Assembly: GCF_038502225.1 (NCBI RefSeq)
Contig: NC_091357.1
Span: forward strand, 5,640,000 to 5,703,999
Source of the DNA: Cherax quadricarinatus
Taxonomy: Eukaryota; Arthropoda; Malacostraca; Decapoda; Parastacidae
Reading direction: 5' to 3'
Length of the DNA stretch: 64,000 nt
In this document: in pieces, positions 32,121-42,125 of the stretch
Numbering within the stretch: position 1 is the stretch's first letter
How the letters are laid out: each line of letters opens with the position of its first letter
The notes under the pieces: model-generated
Databases searched by the model: none
What the model was told of the DNA's origin: nothing
What the model saw: only the letters and a program-made list of their open reading frames with translations
Position numbers and translations under genes: made by a program

Positions 32121-32704
32121 TCAGGAGGCCTAGATCCCACAACTTCAGTAGCATATGCAAATAACTTCAGACCAACATTCAGGAACTTGAGCAAAGAATC
32201 ATTTAGAACTTCAGGGCATTTGTTAGGTTAATACTAGAGTTCGTGGTCCCAGTGTTGAGCCTTCACGTGTGTACCAACTTGAAAGACGTTCAAAGATCTG
32301 CCATCAAGCTGACTAGTCATATTACTGAGAGAAAGGTATTAGGAGAAGAGATCGGAGGAATTGAACTTGACGAACTCGGAAAAGAGGCGAACTAACGGAG
32401 ACGTAATTACGATACACACAGAAAATTTGACAGGAAGACTGTAAACAAACTGAATTGCGATATTTAGGGACAAAATAACGTAGAAGAAAGTAGAAGATAG
32501 ATGAGGCACAGATATGTAGAGAAACACTGGTCTTAAAATGATTGGAAATTGGAATGAATTGGATGAGAAAGTAAGAGGCGAAATCAGTACCTAGCTTCGA
32601 GAATAGATACGATAATGTATTAAAGGTCAGTAGTAGTAATACAAGTGATAGTAGCTTAGTACCCGGAAACTCTCCCTTAATAAGCACTAATCTCTCTCTC
32701 CCAC

Positions 32705-32705
<1 letters not shown>

Positions 32706-32790
<85 letters not shown>

Positions 32791-32796
32791 CACACA

Positions 32797-32868
<72 letters not shown>
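32706..32868. repeat. (AC)n microsatellite
   Basis: About 160 bp of AC with a TCTCACACAG interruption near 32788. Confidence 0.97.
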
Positions 32869-32872
<4 letters not shown>

Positions 32873-33020
32873 TAAACCCCAGCATGGCTCAAACTTTGAA
32901 GGTTCTCCCGAGTATAATTTTAGAGGAGGAGATAGTCAAGGAAATTAGACACAGCTTAAGGCTTGTTCCCGGCGTGCAACCAACCTGCTGTCACCTTTAG
33001 TCTTACTGCAGGACGAGGAG

Positions 33021-34220
33021 GAGAGGGAGAGGCAGCTGTTGAGAAGGAGAGACAGCTGTTGAGGACAGGAGGCAACTGTTGAGAAGGAGAGGCAGCTGTT
33101 GAGGACAGGAGGCAACTGTTGAGAAGGAGAGGCAGCTGTTGAGAAGGAGAGGCAGCTGTTGAGAAGGAGAGGCAGCTGTTGAGGACAGGAGGCAACTGTT
33201 AAGAAGGAGAGGCAGCTGTTGAGGACAGGAGGCAACTGTTGAGAAGGAGAGGCAGCTGTTGAGGACAGGAGGCAACTGTTGAGAAGGAGAGGCAGCTGTT
33301 GAGGACAGGAGGCAACTGTTGAGAAGGAGAGGCAGCTGTTGAGAAGGAGAGGCAGCTGTTGAGGACAGGAGGCAACTGTTGAGAAGGAGAGGCAGCTGTT
33401 GAGGACAGGAGGCAACTGTTGAGAAGGAGAGGCAGCTGTTGAGAAGGAGAGGCAGCTGTTGAGGACAGGAGGCAACTGTTGAGAAGGAGAGGCAGCTGTT
33501 GAGGACAGGAGGCAACTGTTGAGAAGGAGAGGCAGCTGTTGAGGACAGGAGGCAACTGTTGAGAAGGAGAGGCAGCTGTTGAGGACAGGAGGCAACTGTT
33601 GAGAAGGAGAGGCAGCTGTTGAGAAGGAGAGGCAGCTGTTGAGAAGGAGAGGCAACTGTTGAGAAGGAGAGGCAGCTGTTGAGGACAGGAGGCAACTGTT
33701 GAGAAGGAGAGGCAGCTGTTGAGAAGGAGAGGCAGCTGTTGAGAAGGAGAGGCAACTGTTGAGAAGGAGAGGCAGCTGTTGAGGACAGGAGGCAACTGTT
33801 GAGAAGGAGAGGCAGCTGTTGAGGACAGGAGGCAGCTGTTGAGAAGGAGAGACAGCTGTTGAGGACAGGAGGCAGCTGTTGAGAAGGAGAGGCAGCTGTT
33901 GAGGACAGGAGGCAGCTGTTGAGAAGGAGAGGCAGCTGTTGAGGACAGGAGGCAACTGTTGAGAAGGAGAGGCAGCTGTTGAGGACAGGAGGCAGCTGTT
34001 GAGAAGGAGAGGCAGCTGTTGAGGACAGGAGGCAACTGTTGAGAAGGAGAGGCAGCTGTTGAGAAGGAGAGGCAGCTGTTGAGGACAGGAGGCAACTGTT
34101 GAGAAGGAGAGGCAGCTGTTGAGGACAGGAGGCAGCTGTTGAGAAGGAGAGGCAGCTGTTGAGGACAGGAGGCAACTGTTGAGAAGGAGAGGCAGCTGTT
34201 GAGAAGGAGAGGCAGCTGTT
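33021..34220. repeat. 20-bp two-variant minisatellite, 60 units
   Basis: Sixty contiguous 20-mers. Variant A is GAGAAGGAGAGGCAGCTGTT (37 units with small changes) and variant B is GAGGACAGGAGGCAACTGTT (23 units). Two B units are never adjacent. Leu/Ser/Gln-rich frames on the minus strand (336, 390 and 298 codons) follow from the absence of stops in the unit. Flanked left by (AC)n and unique sequence, right by a purine-rich stretch. Confidence 0.97.
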
Positions 34221-34478
34221 GAAGAATCTGGGAAAAAGGAGAGGGGGGGGGCTTGTGAGAAGGTAACTATGTAGAAGAAATAGCAGCAGTTGTAGACAGG
34301 GTAGTTTTAACTACAACTTTCGTAGGTTAGGGAAGGAGAAACGATAGTTAAGGATGGATGTGGAAGAGGATGAGGGAGGGGATGGAGAAGGGAGCAGCAA
34401 ATATGTAATAGAAGAGGAAGGAGGTGAAGTTTGAGAAGGAATGGGAGGAGGAGGTGGGTCTTGTGGAAGAGGAGTGGA
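34221..34478. other. No gene; purine-rich
   Basis: G/A-rich with many GAGGAGG words; nothing else. Confidence 0.5.
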
Positions 34479-35279
34479 GGAAATATAAACACACATACAC
34501 ATATGCAGTATAATGTGATCCTTTATTGACAACGTTTCGCCCATACAGTGGGCTTTTTCAATTCACAAACAGATCTACCTGGGGTGGAGGTATGCGAGTA
34601 TTTATAGTCAGGTTCAGAATGCTGAGGTCAGGTGGAGAATGCTGCATCTGATGTACCGAGTGGGGTTATAGTGTTTAAAATCTTGGGTAGCTTCGAATGG
34701 AGATTGGATAAGTTGTGAGCAGACCTCCTGCAGTGTTCTTCCATTCCTATGTTCTTATGTGGGATAGCGATGAAGAAGTTTCTTGGCAAGTGGTTCAGCT
34801 ATGTTACAGAAGCCATTGTTCTGGTTGAAGTTGTCGGATATAGAGATAAGCGATGATTCCAGGATTCTTCGGTATTGAGTGTTGTCTTCCGTGGCGATGA
34901 GTCGCGAGTTTCTGTAGTTTATTAAATGTTTGTGTGAATTACGGTGTTGTACACAGGCATTCCTTCATCGCTATCCCACATAAGAACATAGGAATGGAAG
35001 AACACTGCAGAAGGTCTGCTCACAAACTTATCCAATCTCCCTTCCAAGCTACCCAAGATTTTAGACACTATAACCCCACTCGGTACATCATCAGATGCAG
35101 CATTCTCCACCTGACCTCAGCATTCTGAACCTGACTATAAATACTCGCATACCTCCACCCCAGGTAGATGTGTTTGTGACTTGAAAAAGCCCACTGTGTG
35201 GGCGAAACGTTGTCAATAAAGGATCACATTATACTGCATATGTGTTTATATTTCCATTGTGTCGGTATTTTATACCGTT
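34479..35279 (+). mobile_element. Palindromic Penelope element 6 with protein tail in loop
   Basis: The inverted arms are about 290 bp each. The left begins GGAAATATAAACAC and includes ACAACGTTTCGCCCATACAG and GAGGTATGCGAGTATTTATA; the right mirrors it down to GTGTTTATATTTCC, followed by the one-sided tail TGTCGGTATTTTATACC. The arms include the end of the coding frame at 34757-34930 and its 3' UTR. The stem-loop before GAAACG is present (GCCCACTGTGTGGGC), but the CTGANGA core is replaced by CTTGAAAA. A possible 8-bp duplication AAGAGGAG (34467-34474 and 35289-35296) is weak because the region is purine-rich. Confidence 0.7.
34757..34930 (-). pseudogene. Penelope-like protein C-terminal fragment
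   Basis: An uninterrupted minus-strand frame of about 57 codons ending at TAA (34759-34757). It reads HLINYRNSRLIATEDNTQY, then RRILESSLISIS, then NFNQNNGFCNIAE and LAKKLLHRYPT. Basic and polar, ending just before the terminal repeat. By position and by the R-x-I-LES/EA-x-I pattern seen at the end of GIY-YIG nuclease domains in Penelope-like elements, I infer it is the extreme C-terminus of such a protein. The catalytic GIY-YIG residues themselves are not present here. Confidence 0.55.
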
Positions 35280-35428
35280 TATTTCCAAAAGAGGAGGAGG
35301 CAGTGGTGGTGGTATATGTATCATGGGTCGCCCCACAACAGTGGTGACAATACTGAGACAAACTGACAATTAATCACATAGAACATATAAGAAATCCGCT
35401 TGTACCGGAAATCTAGATTGTAGCACCC

Positions 35429-36072
35429 ACCCTGCAGCATGTACCCTGCAGCATGTACCCTGCAGCATGTACCCTGCAGCATATACCCTGCAGCATGTAC
35501 CCTGCAGCATGTACCCTGCAGCATATACCCTGCAGCATGTACCCTGCAGCATGTACCCTGCAGCATATACCCTGCAGCATGTACCTTGCAGCATGTGCCC
35601 TGCAGCATATACCCTACAGTATGTACCCTGCAGCATGTACCCTGCAGCATATGCCATGCAGCATGTGCCCTGCAGCATGTACCCTGCAGCATGTGCCCTG
35701 CAGCATGTGCCCTGCATCATGTGCCCTGCAGCATGTGCCCTGCAGCATGTACCCTGCAGCATGTGCCCTGCATCATGTGCCCTGCAGCATGTGCCCTGCA
35801 GCATGTGCCCTGCACCCTGCAGCATGAACCCTGCAGCCTGCACCTTGCAGCCTGCACCCTGCAGCATGCACGCTGTAGTATGTACCCTGCAATATGTACC
35901 AGGCAGCATGTACCCTGCAGCATGAACCCTGCACCTTGCAGCATGTACCCTGCAGCATGCACCCTGTAGTATTTACCCTGCAGCATGTTAACTGCATCAT
36001 GTTACCTGCAGCATGTACCCTGCAGCATATACCCTGCAGCATATACCCTGCAGCTTGTACCCTGCAGCATGC
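35429..36072. repeat. 14-bp minisatellite, about 46 units
   Basis: Unit is GTACCCTGCAGCAT with GTGCCC, ATACCC and AACCCT variants. Each unit keeps CTGCAG (a PstI site). Since the unit has no stop on either strand in several frames, overlapping Cys-rich frames of 90-180 codons appear; these are artefacts. Confidence 0.97.
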
Positions 36073-36280
36073 GACTAAAGGCCGAAACGTCTTCCATAAG
36101 GGTGTCATAAGTGAGTGGATCAGTGTCCATTTCTCTCAGGTTGTCGGCAGTTATGTATCTTTTACCAGCCAGTAAACCAGCCACAGCCAGGTTGAACAAG
36201 TTGTTTACCTTCGTTTTAATAAATCATTGTGGCGAGGCTGCCTATATGTTTGTGACACATGGAAGCTGACTGCCAGCTAT
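36073..36280. other. No gene seen
   Basis: Short spacer; contains AAAGGCCGAAACGTC, a possible scrap of the stem-GAAACG class. Confidence 0.4.
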
Positions 36281-36282
36281 CT

Positions 36283-36425
36283 ATTTGTCGTTGCAGGGGT
36301 CGATTCACAGTTCCTGGCCACGCGTCTTTTTTCGTCGCTGCTAGGTCCACTCTCTCCCTACTCCAAGAGCTTCATCGTACCTTTTCTTAAAGCTATGTAT
36401 GGATCGTGCATCCACTATATCGGGG
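36283..36425 (-). mobile_element. LINE-A copy 11, 3' tail fragment
   Basis: Minus-strand 3' UTR phrase with CAGTTCCTGGCCACGCG and the last codons (AVDARSIHSFKKRY). 5'-truncated at about 36425. Confidence 0.7.
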
Positions 36426-36498
36426 TGAGTGTGTATGATAGGAGGGGAGGACGAGTTTCAAGTTTTTTCACCTAGAAAACTTTTAATTCATCAAAGTT

Positions 36499-36500
<2 letters not shown>

Positions 36501-36552
<52 letters not shown>

Positions 36553-36566
36553 CCTCCCCCTCTCTT
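36501..36566. repeat. (CT)n microsatellite
   Basis: CT tract with a CCCCCTCCCCCT end. Confidence 0.95.
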
Positions 36567-36584
36567 TTTTATTACACAGTGTTT

Positions 36585-36700
36585 GACAAGGTTAAGGATC
36601 CCTAGCTTTATTGACAAGCTATTTACAGGTTAAGGATTCCTAACTTTATTGACAAGCTATTTACAGGTTAAGGATTCCTAACTTTATTGACAGCCTAAGA
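36585..36700. repeat. 38-bp tandem repeat in LINE-B 3' UTR, 3 units
   Basis: Unit contains GGTTAAGGATTCCTAACTTT and ATTGACAAGCTATTTACA. On the minus strand each unit holds GTCAATAAAGTTAGG, so the LINE-B 3' end carries three AATAAA words in tandem. Confidence 0.85.
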
Positions 36701-36740
36701 TCTGTTACCTACATCAGCTCATTTGAAAGCATTTTTATTG

Positions 36741-38945
36741 TTATGAGACATACAAGTAGGGAACAGGATGAAGTTGGAGCCATCTGTGGGCCAGCATTTT
36801 CATTTGATCAACTGACTTTATCTCGTTGACATCATTATGCTGTACGAATGTGTTCCATACTCGAGTCATCCTGGGTATATATGATCTCAGATGGAGTGAT
36901 GTTCTGGAGAAGGGTACAGCCAGAGTGAAGTTGCTGCTTTCTGCCCGTCTTGTGGCATTAAAGCTTGTTTCACGCTGTCCTCGAAGTGGATCCAAGTGTG
37001 GTACTTTGACAATATTGGCCTTGTACATAACAGTAAGGCCACCCACATCCCTCCTGTGTTGAAGGCTCTGCTGAAATGCCAGATCTATCCAGGATGGGTC
37101 CAGGCGAGAGATGAGACGTCTTGCTCTGTTCTCTACTCTGTCAAGCAGTCGCAGATGAGAGGGGGGGCAGGCAAACCAAGAAAGTGGAGCATACTCAAGG
37201 TGTGAGCGTACTTGTGCCTCGTACAGAATCTTGCAACCCCTACTGTCAAGGAGATGCGAGATACGGCGAAGTGCTGTAAGCTTCCTGGTTGCCTTGTTTG
37301 CAAGATTTACAACATGGTTCTTCATGGTTAGTTTGGAGTCAAATTTCACCCCAAGGATATCAACTTCTTCTCCAGGTGCCAACACCCTCCCATTCATCCT
37401 TACTGCTGCACCACCATTACCATCATGGTGCCTAGAGACGATCATCATTTGCGTTTTCTCAGGTGCAAATGTTACTTGCCATCTATTTCCCCAAGCTGAT
37501 ATAGGTCTTAGCTGGTGATTGATGTAGCTTAGAGCAGCTGGCATTTTTTCTCTTGGATAAGTGAATGCCAGTGTCTGCATATGCATGGGATTCTGGGATG
37601 AGATGAAGAAGGTCGTTGAAGTAGACATTCCATAACAATGGTCCCAGCACGCTTCCTTGTGGAACACTTGCCCCAATAGGATGTCTTGCTGATTCCGTTC
37701 CATTGAGAACTACCCTTAGAGATCTACCATGAAGGTAATCACTGAGAAGACATAGCGTAGAGCCTGCAATTCCCAGTGCTTGAAGTTTTGCTAATAGGCC
37801 CTGGTGCCACACCCGGTCGAAAGCACCAGCAATGTCCAGTGCTACCACACGGCTGAGTTTGGATTCGCCCAGTGACTGGTGCCACTTAGTGGAGAGGTTT
37901 AACAACAGATCAGCAGCAGAGTAACCTTTCCTGAAGCCATATTGACGATCACAAAGTAGTGAGTGGTAGTCAAAAAACTGTCAATTGTCTTGATATTATT
38001 GCCTCAAGAATCTTACCAGTGATTGACAGGAGTGACACTGGTCTGTAGTTGCTGATTTCTGCTCTGCTCTTCTTTTTGTGAACAGGACTACATTTGCCTC
38101 TTTCCACAGAGAGGGCCATTTACACTGTACTAGGCAGTGCTGAAAGATGCGAATTAGAGGTGCTGCTAGCTGGTCTGCACATCTCAGCAATCTTGGGCTC
38201 AACTTGTCTGGGCCCACAGCCTTTTCTTGGTCAAGCGATTTAAGAAGGAAATACGACTCCTCCTGCCTTATTGTAACTACTGACAGTTTTGACACAGTTC
38301 TTGCAGCTAAACAAAGAGGGTCCCTTGCTGGATCAGGAACTTGCATTTTGGTAGCAAAGTGTTCGGCAAAGAGGTCCGCTTTCTCTTGACTACTAGTAGA
38401 GGTGGTCCCATCCTGTCGATTTAGAGATGGAATGAGTTCATCAGGCAGATAACCTTGTCTGTCCTTGACCAGGGACCACCAGGTTTTGGAGCCTACCCTA
38501 CCTGATGCTAGCTTTCTTTTTGTGTCCACTTCCCATTTAGCAATGGCCCACTTTTGAACGTCACCCATATGCCTACAGGCTTGCCTGTGAAAGTTCCTGT
38601 TATAGTTGGTAGGATGTCTCAGTTGGTAGGATGTCTCTTATACCTTCGCCATGCTTTGTACTTAGCAGTAGCAGCCTCTCTACAATGAAAGCCAAACCAA
38701 GGCTGATCTGTAGGCTTCGTCACATATTGCCGGTGAGGAATGTGTTCTTGTTGTAGATTAAGGATGTGTCCAGTGAAAGCTTTCACTTGGTTGTCATCAT
38801 CCCCTTAGAGAAGAGCATTCCAATCGGTGGTGGCGAGCTCAGAGCAAAGGGCTGGCCAATTACCTCTTTCCCATAGCCAGGTTGTGCGTGTGGACTCACC
38901 TCGTTCTGTTGGGACCTTAAGGGGCTGAGAGCAAGTTATTTAGAG
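36741..38945 (-). pseudogene. LINE-B ORF2: linker, reverse transcriptase and C-terminal domain
   Basis: Linker WLWERGNWPALCSELATTDW (about 38900) and RQYVTKPTDQPWFGFHCREA (38700). A 17-bp tandem duplication AGTTGGTAGGATGTCTC (38604-38637) breaks the frame. RT finger: EKAVGPDKLSPRLL and WKEANVV (38240-38090). Motif A ALDIAGAFDRVWH (37801-37842), motif [23 protein letters not shown] in part. At the catalytic box only YAD remains (37573-37581), because a deletion of about 8 bp removes the second Asp and shifts the frame. The 320-codon frame 36741-37703 then carries NRWQVTFAPEKTQMM, VDILGVKFDSKLTM and EYAPLSWFACPPSHL to a natural stop. Confidence 0.8.
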
Positions 38946-39235
38946 ATCGTAAAATTTAAGGTAAATTTTTTGAAACGTTAGGTTTTCTTACCAAAAAATA
39001 GTGCAAAATTCTGGCAACATGTTGAAGCAATCAGCTTGTTTCTATCATATTTCTAAGTATGTTTTTTCACATATGTAATTTTTATGTTTTTGCTGTCATC
39101 AAGAGGACAAGTTGGCAATTAGTATTTTTATTACTAATTTTTGGAGTAAAAAAATTATGATTGTTTCATTATAAACACTCAACCTGGCAAGTTGTGTGAG
39201 GACTAAAGTGAAGAGCAGAGTTGTTACTGCTCAGT
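38946..39235. other. No gene; AT-rich
   Basis: AT-rich DNA between LINE-B and the 41-bp array; nothing recognised. Confidence 0.5.
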
Positions 39236-40094
39236 TGCCTCTGGGTGATCAACAATGATAGGGGTTTGTGACACGCTCACTCCGGGTGATCAACAATGAT
39301 AGGGGTTTGTAACACGCTCACTCTGGGTGATCAGCAATGATAGGGGTTTGTAACACGCTCACTCTGGGTGATCAACAATGATAGGGGTTTGCAACACGCT
39401 CACTCTGGGTGATCAACAATGATAGGGGTTTGTAACACGCTCACTCTGGGTGATCAACAATGATAGGGGTTTGCAACACGCTCACTCTGGGTAATCAACA
39501 ATGATAGGGGTTTGCAACACGCTCACTCTGGGTGATCAACAATGATAGGGGTTTGCAACACGCTCACTCTGGGTGATCAACAATGATAGGGGTTTGCAAC
39601 ACGCTCACTCTGGGTTATCAACAATGATAGTGGTTTGCAACACGCTCACTCTGGGTTATCAACAATGATAGGGGTTTGTAACACGCTCACTCCGGGTTAT
39701 CAACAATGATAGGGGTTTGCAACACGCTCACTCTGGGTTATCAACAATGATAGGGGTTTGTAACACGCTCACTCCGGGTTATCAACAATGATAGGGGTTT
39801 GCAACACGCTCACTCTGGGTTATCAACAATGATAGGGGTTTGTAACACGCTCACTCTGGGTGATCAACAATGATAGGGGTTTGTAACACGCTCACTCTGG
39901 GTGATCAACAATGATAGGGGTTTGTAACACGCTCACTCTGGGTGATCAACAATGATAGGGGTTTGTAACACGCTCACTCTGGGTGATCAATAATGATAGG
40001 GGTTTGTAACACGCTCACTCTGGGTTATCAACAATGATAAGGGTTTGTTAGGTAAGACACATATGCAACAGTTAGGTATCTTTATTATGAAACG

Positions 40095-40121
40095 TTTCGC
40101 CTACACAGTAGGCTTCTTCAG
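40095..40121 (-). ncRNA. Hammerhead-like ribozyme core, element 7 left arm
   Basis: Minus strand: CTGAAGA (40121-40115), AGCCTACTGTGTAGGC as stem-loop II, GAAA (40098-40095), then ACG. Confidence 0.5.
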
Positions 40122-40609
40122 TCAAGTACAGAAAAGTTGATAGAAGCAGAAGATACTTGAAGACGATGTAATCAGTCCATCACCCTTAAAGTTTTGAGGT
40201 GGTCAGTCCCTCAGTCTGGAGAAGAGCATTGTTCCATAGTATGAAACAATATGGAGAAGAAGTGACAGGATGGAGCTTTTATAGCGCCAGGAGGTGAGAC
40301 GTAGGCCACTAGGAGAGGTAAGAACTCAGACCTGCAATCAACTTCGACAACTTCCACTAGTGAGAGGGGCTGGGTTTGAGAGGGACCTAACCTTTCAACA
40401 TCTGAGTTCTTACCTCTCCTAGTGGCCTACGTCTCACCTCCTGGCGCTATAAAAGCTCCATCCTGTCACTTCTTCTCCATATTGTTTCATACTATGGAAC
40501 AATGCTCTTCTCCAGACTGAGGGACTGACCACCTCAAAACTTTAAGGGTGATGGACTGATTACATCGTCTTCAAGTATCTTCTGCTTCTATCAACTTTTC
40601 TGTACTTGA

Positions 40610-40636
40610 CTGAAGAAGCCTACTGTGTAGGCGAAA
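40610..40636 (+). ncRNA. Hammerhead-like ribozyme core, element 7 right arm
   Basis: CTGAAGA (40610-40616), stem II GCCTA/TAGGC closing CTGTG, GAAA (40633-40636), then self-complementary ACGT. Compared with element 2, stem II has GCCTA/TAGGC in place of GCCA/TGGC: both strands changed together (compensatory). Confidence 0.55.
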
Positions 40637-40950
40637 CGTTTCATAATAAAGATACCTAACTGTTGCATATGTGTCTTACCTAACAACCTGTCGGTATTTT
40701 ATACCATTTAAATGTCCAATGATAAGGGTTTGCAACACGCTCACTCTGGGTGATCAACAATGATAGGGGTTTGTAACACGCTCACTCTGGGTGATCAACA
40801 ATGATAGGGGTTTGTAACACGCTCACTCTGGGTTATCAACAATGATAGGGGTTTGCAACACGCTCACTCTGGGTGATCAACAATGATAGGGGTTTGCAAC
40901 ACGCTCACTCTGGTTTATCAACAATGATAGGGGTTTGCAACACGCTCAGA

Positions 40951-41439
40951 TTTGGTGTTTCATCTCCATAGAGTTTTATAGAAGCAAAAACTTGAATATC
41001 TCAGGAATAAATTATTGACATTTGTTTGAATGTGTTGCAAAGAGTAATAATAGGAGTGTCATGATTTTTTCACACAATATTGATGAATGATGGTTCTATT
41101 AATAGTCAAAGGTGTTTTGCAATATGTTTTACCATTTTGTTTTCATTGACTCTTAATCTCACAAAAAATGCCCCAAAAATAACACAAATTTCAAAAATTT
41201 TTATAATGCAATCTGTTGACAATTCTCGCATAAACGTTTGAATTTTAGATAATCTAACTCTTTATCTTTCGTCTGATGTTGACTAGAACATTGTACAACT
41301 TACCAATTTTGTAGAGTTAAGAAGGGTTTCATGACATATACAATTTTGCAATATCTTGCAACTTTGCAACAGGAAGTCCATGCAAACCTGTGTATAGGAT
41401 GCAAACTGCTTCTTAATAACAGCATAAAGTTACACTTGA
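40951..41439. other. No gene; AT-rich
   Basis: AT-rich sequence between the array and the LINE-B endonuclease. A frame at 41300-41527 (minus) continues past the endonuclease end but shows no family motif. Confidence 0.5.
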
Positions 41440-42118
41440 AATTTGACCAAAAACAACAAGGATACAAAATCATGTCTCTCGGTCTTAAGTGTCGTAAAAA
41501 CAGCCTTGTGGTCAGGTGATCCAACATGGCCGAGGGGTTGACAAGTGACTATATCTTCTGCTAGATCACTCACTACTGGGTCAAGGAAGGAGCCAGAGAT
41601 GTGAGTAGGGAAATCAACAGTTTCTCATGTTAAACACTGCAAGAAGGTCATCAAAGTCCCTCTGTATAAGGTGTTGGTTGAGGTCACCAACAATTATGAT
41701 ATGTTGACAGTTGCGTTGTAGCAGAAGGGAGTCAATATTTTCCATTAGGAAGTTGATGGGGTCTGCATGTTGCCACTGAGGTCTGTACATTGCACATGCT
41801 AGTACAGAGGTACTAGTGTTTATGCAGAGCTTGAAGAACATCATTTCAAGATGTGTAGGGATGGCAACATCAATGTGCTTGGCATGAACACTTTTAGAGA
41901 AGCACACAGCAACACCTCCTTGCCCTTGCCTGTCTCTTCTCATCCATGAGGTGTAGCCAGCAATTCTTGCAAAATTTTCTGGAGTCCTGTCCAAAAATGT
42001 TTAAACAACAGCTATCATGTCGGGTCGTCGAGTGTTCACATAACTGTGTGAGCTCTCCACCATTAGTAATGAAACCTCTAATGTTGGCCGACAGGATGCT
42101 GATAGACTGGCTCCTCAT
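41440..42118 (-). pseudogene. LINE-B ORF2 N-terminal APE endonuclease
   Basis: Starts at ATG 42118-42116 with MRSQSISILSANIRGFITN (the N-motif is SANIRG). A frameshift near 42050 and a TAA (GAA to TAA) near 42001 follow. Then TFLDRTPENFARIAGYTSWM, RRDRQGQGGVAV, IIIVGDLNQH (GDxN catalytic motif, about 41690), a second frameshift at about 41615, and SFLDPVVSDL with GSPDHKAV (the SDH position reads PDH) near 41520. Endonuclease for target-primed reverse transcription; this copy is inactive. Confidence 0.75.
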
Positions 42119-42125
42119 GATGTGG

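Larger units (their letters stand above)
30905..32660 (+). mobile_element. LINE-A-like copy 9, degraded and interrupted
   Basis: Three collinear plus-strand pieces: 30905-31045 (GAMGPDNTSPWVL, RT finger), 31330-31830 (CIFLDHNFEGFDTIF motif A, TSGVPLGPVLGLLPFLMYIN motif B) and 32140-32660 (FRNLSKESFRT, NELDEKV). Between them sit a minus-strand LINE-A tail (31083-31213) and an inverted dispersed repeat (31868-32120). Motif A keeps its first Asp. Many stops and frameshifts. It is a related but distinct, older LINE subfamily. Confidence 0.65.
40048..40716 (+). mobile_element. Palindromic Penelope-type element 7, 669 bp, with TSD
   Basis: Nearly perfect inverted arms of about 300 bp: GAGGTGAGACGTAGGCCACT on the left is mirrored by AGTGGCCTACGTCTCACCTC, and outward to GTAAGACACATATGCAACAG and its complement. 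Tail on the right: CCTGTCGGTATTTTATACCA. The 16-mer CAATGATAAGGGTTTG flanks it (40032-40047 and 40717-40732). All other array units read GATAGGGG or GATAGTGG, so the shared GATAAGGG variant is a genuine target-site duplication. Intact hammerhead-like cores on both arms. The arms are so alike that the insertion must be young. No frame. Confidence 0.85.
39236..40950. repeat. 41-bp minisatellite, about 25 units, interrupted
   Basis: Unit includes TCTGGGTGATCAACAATGAT and AGGGGTTTGTAACACGCTCA. About 20 units at 39236-40047 and 5-6 at 40717-40950, split by element 7. Alternative letters (GGTGATC/GGTTATC, TGTAACAC/TGCAACAC) occur in blocks. Confidence 0.96.

Noticed and set aside
32945..34175. Leu/Ser/Gln-rich frames of 298-390 codons (minus)
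   Set aside because: Three frames of the same 20-bp array are open at once, as expected for a repeat without stop codons.
41300..41527. Continuation of LINE-B ORF2 linker
   Set aside because: After the endonuclease end the frame shows no similarity to the linker found at 38650-38940, so it was treated as AT-rich spacer.
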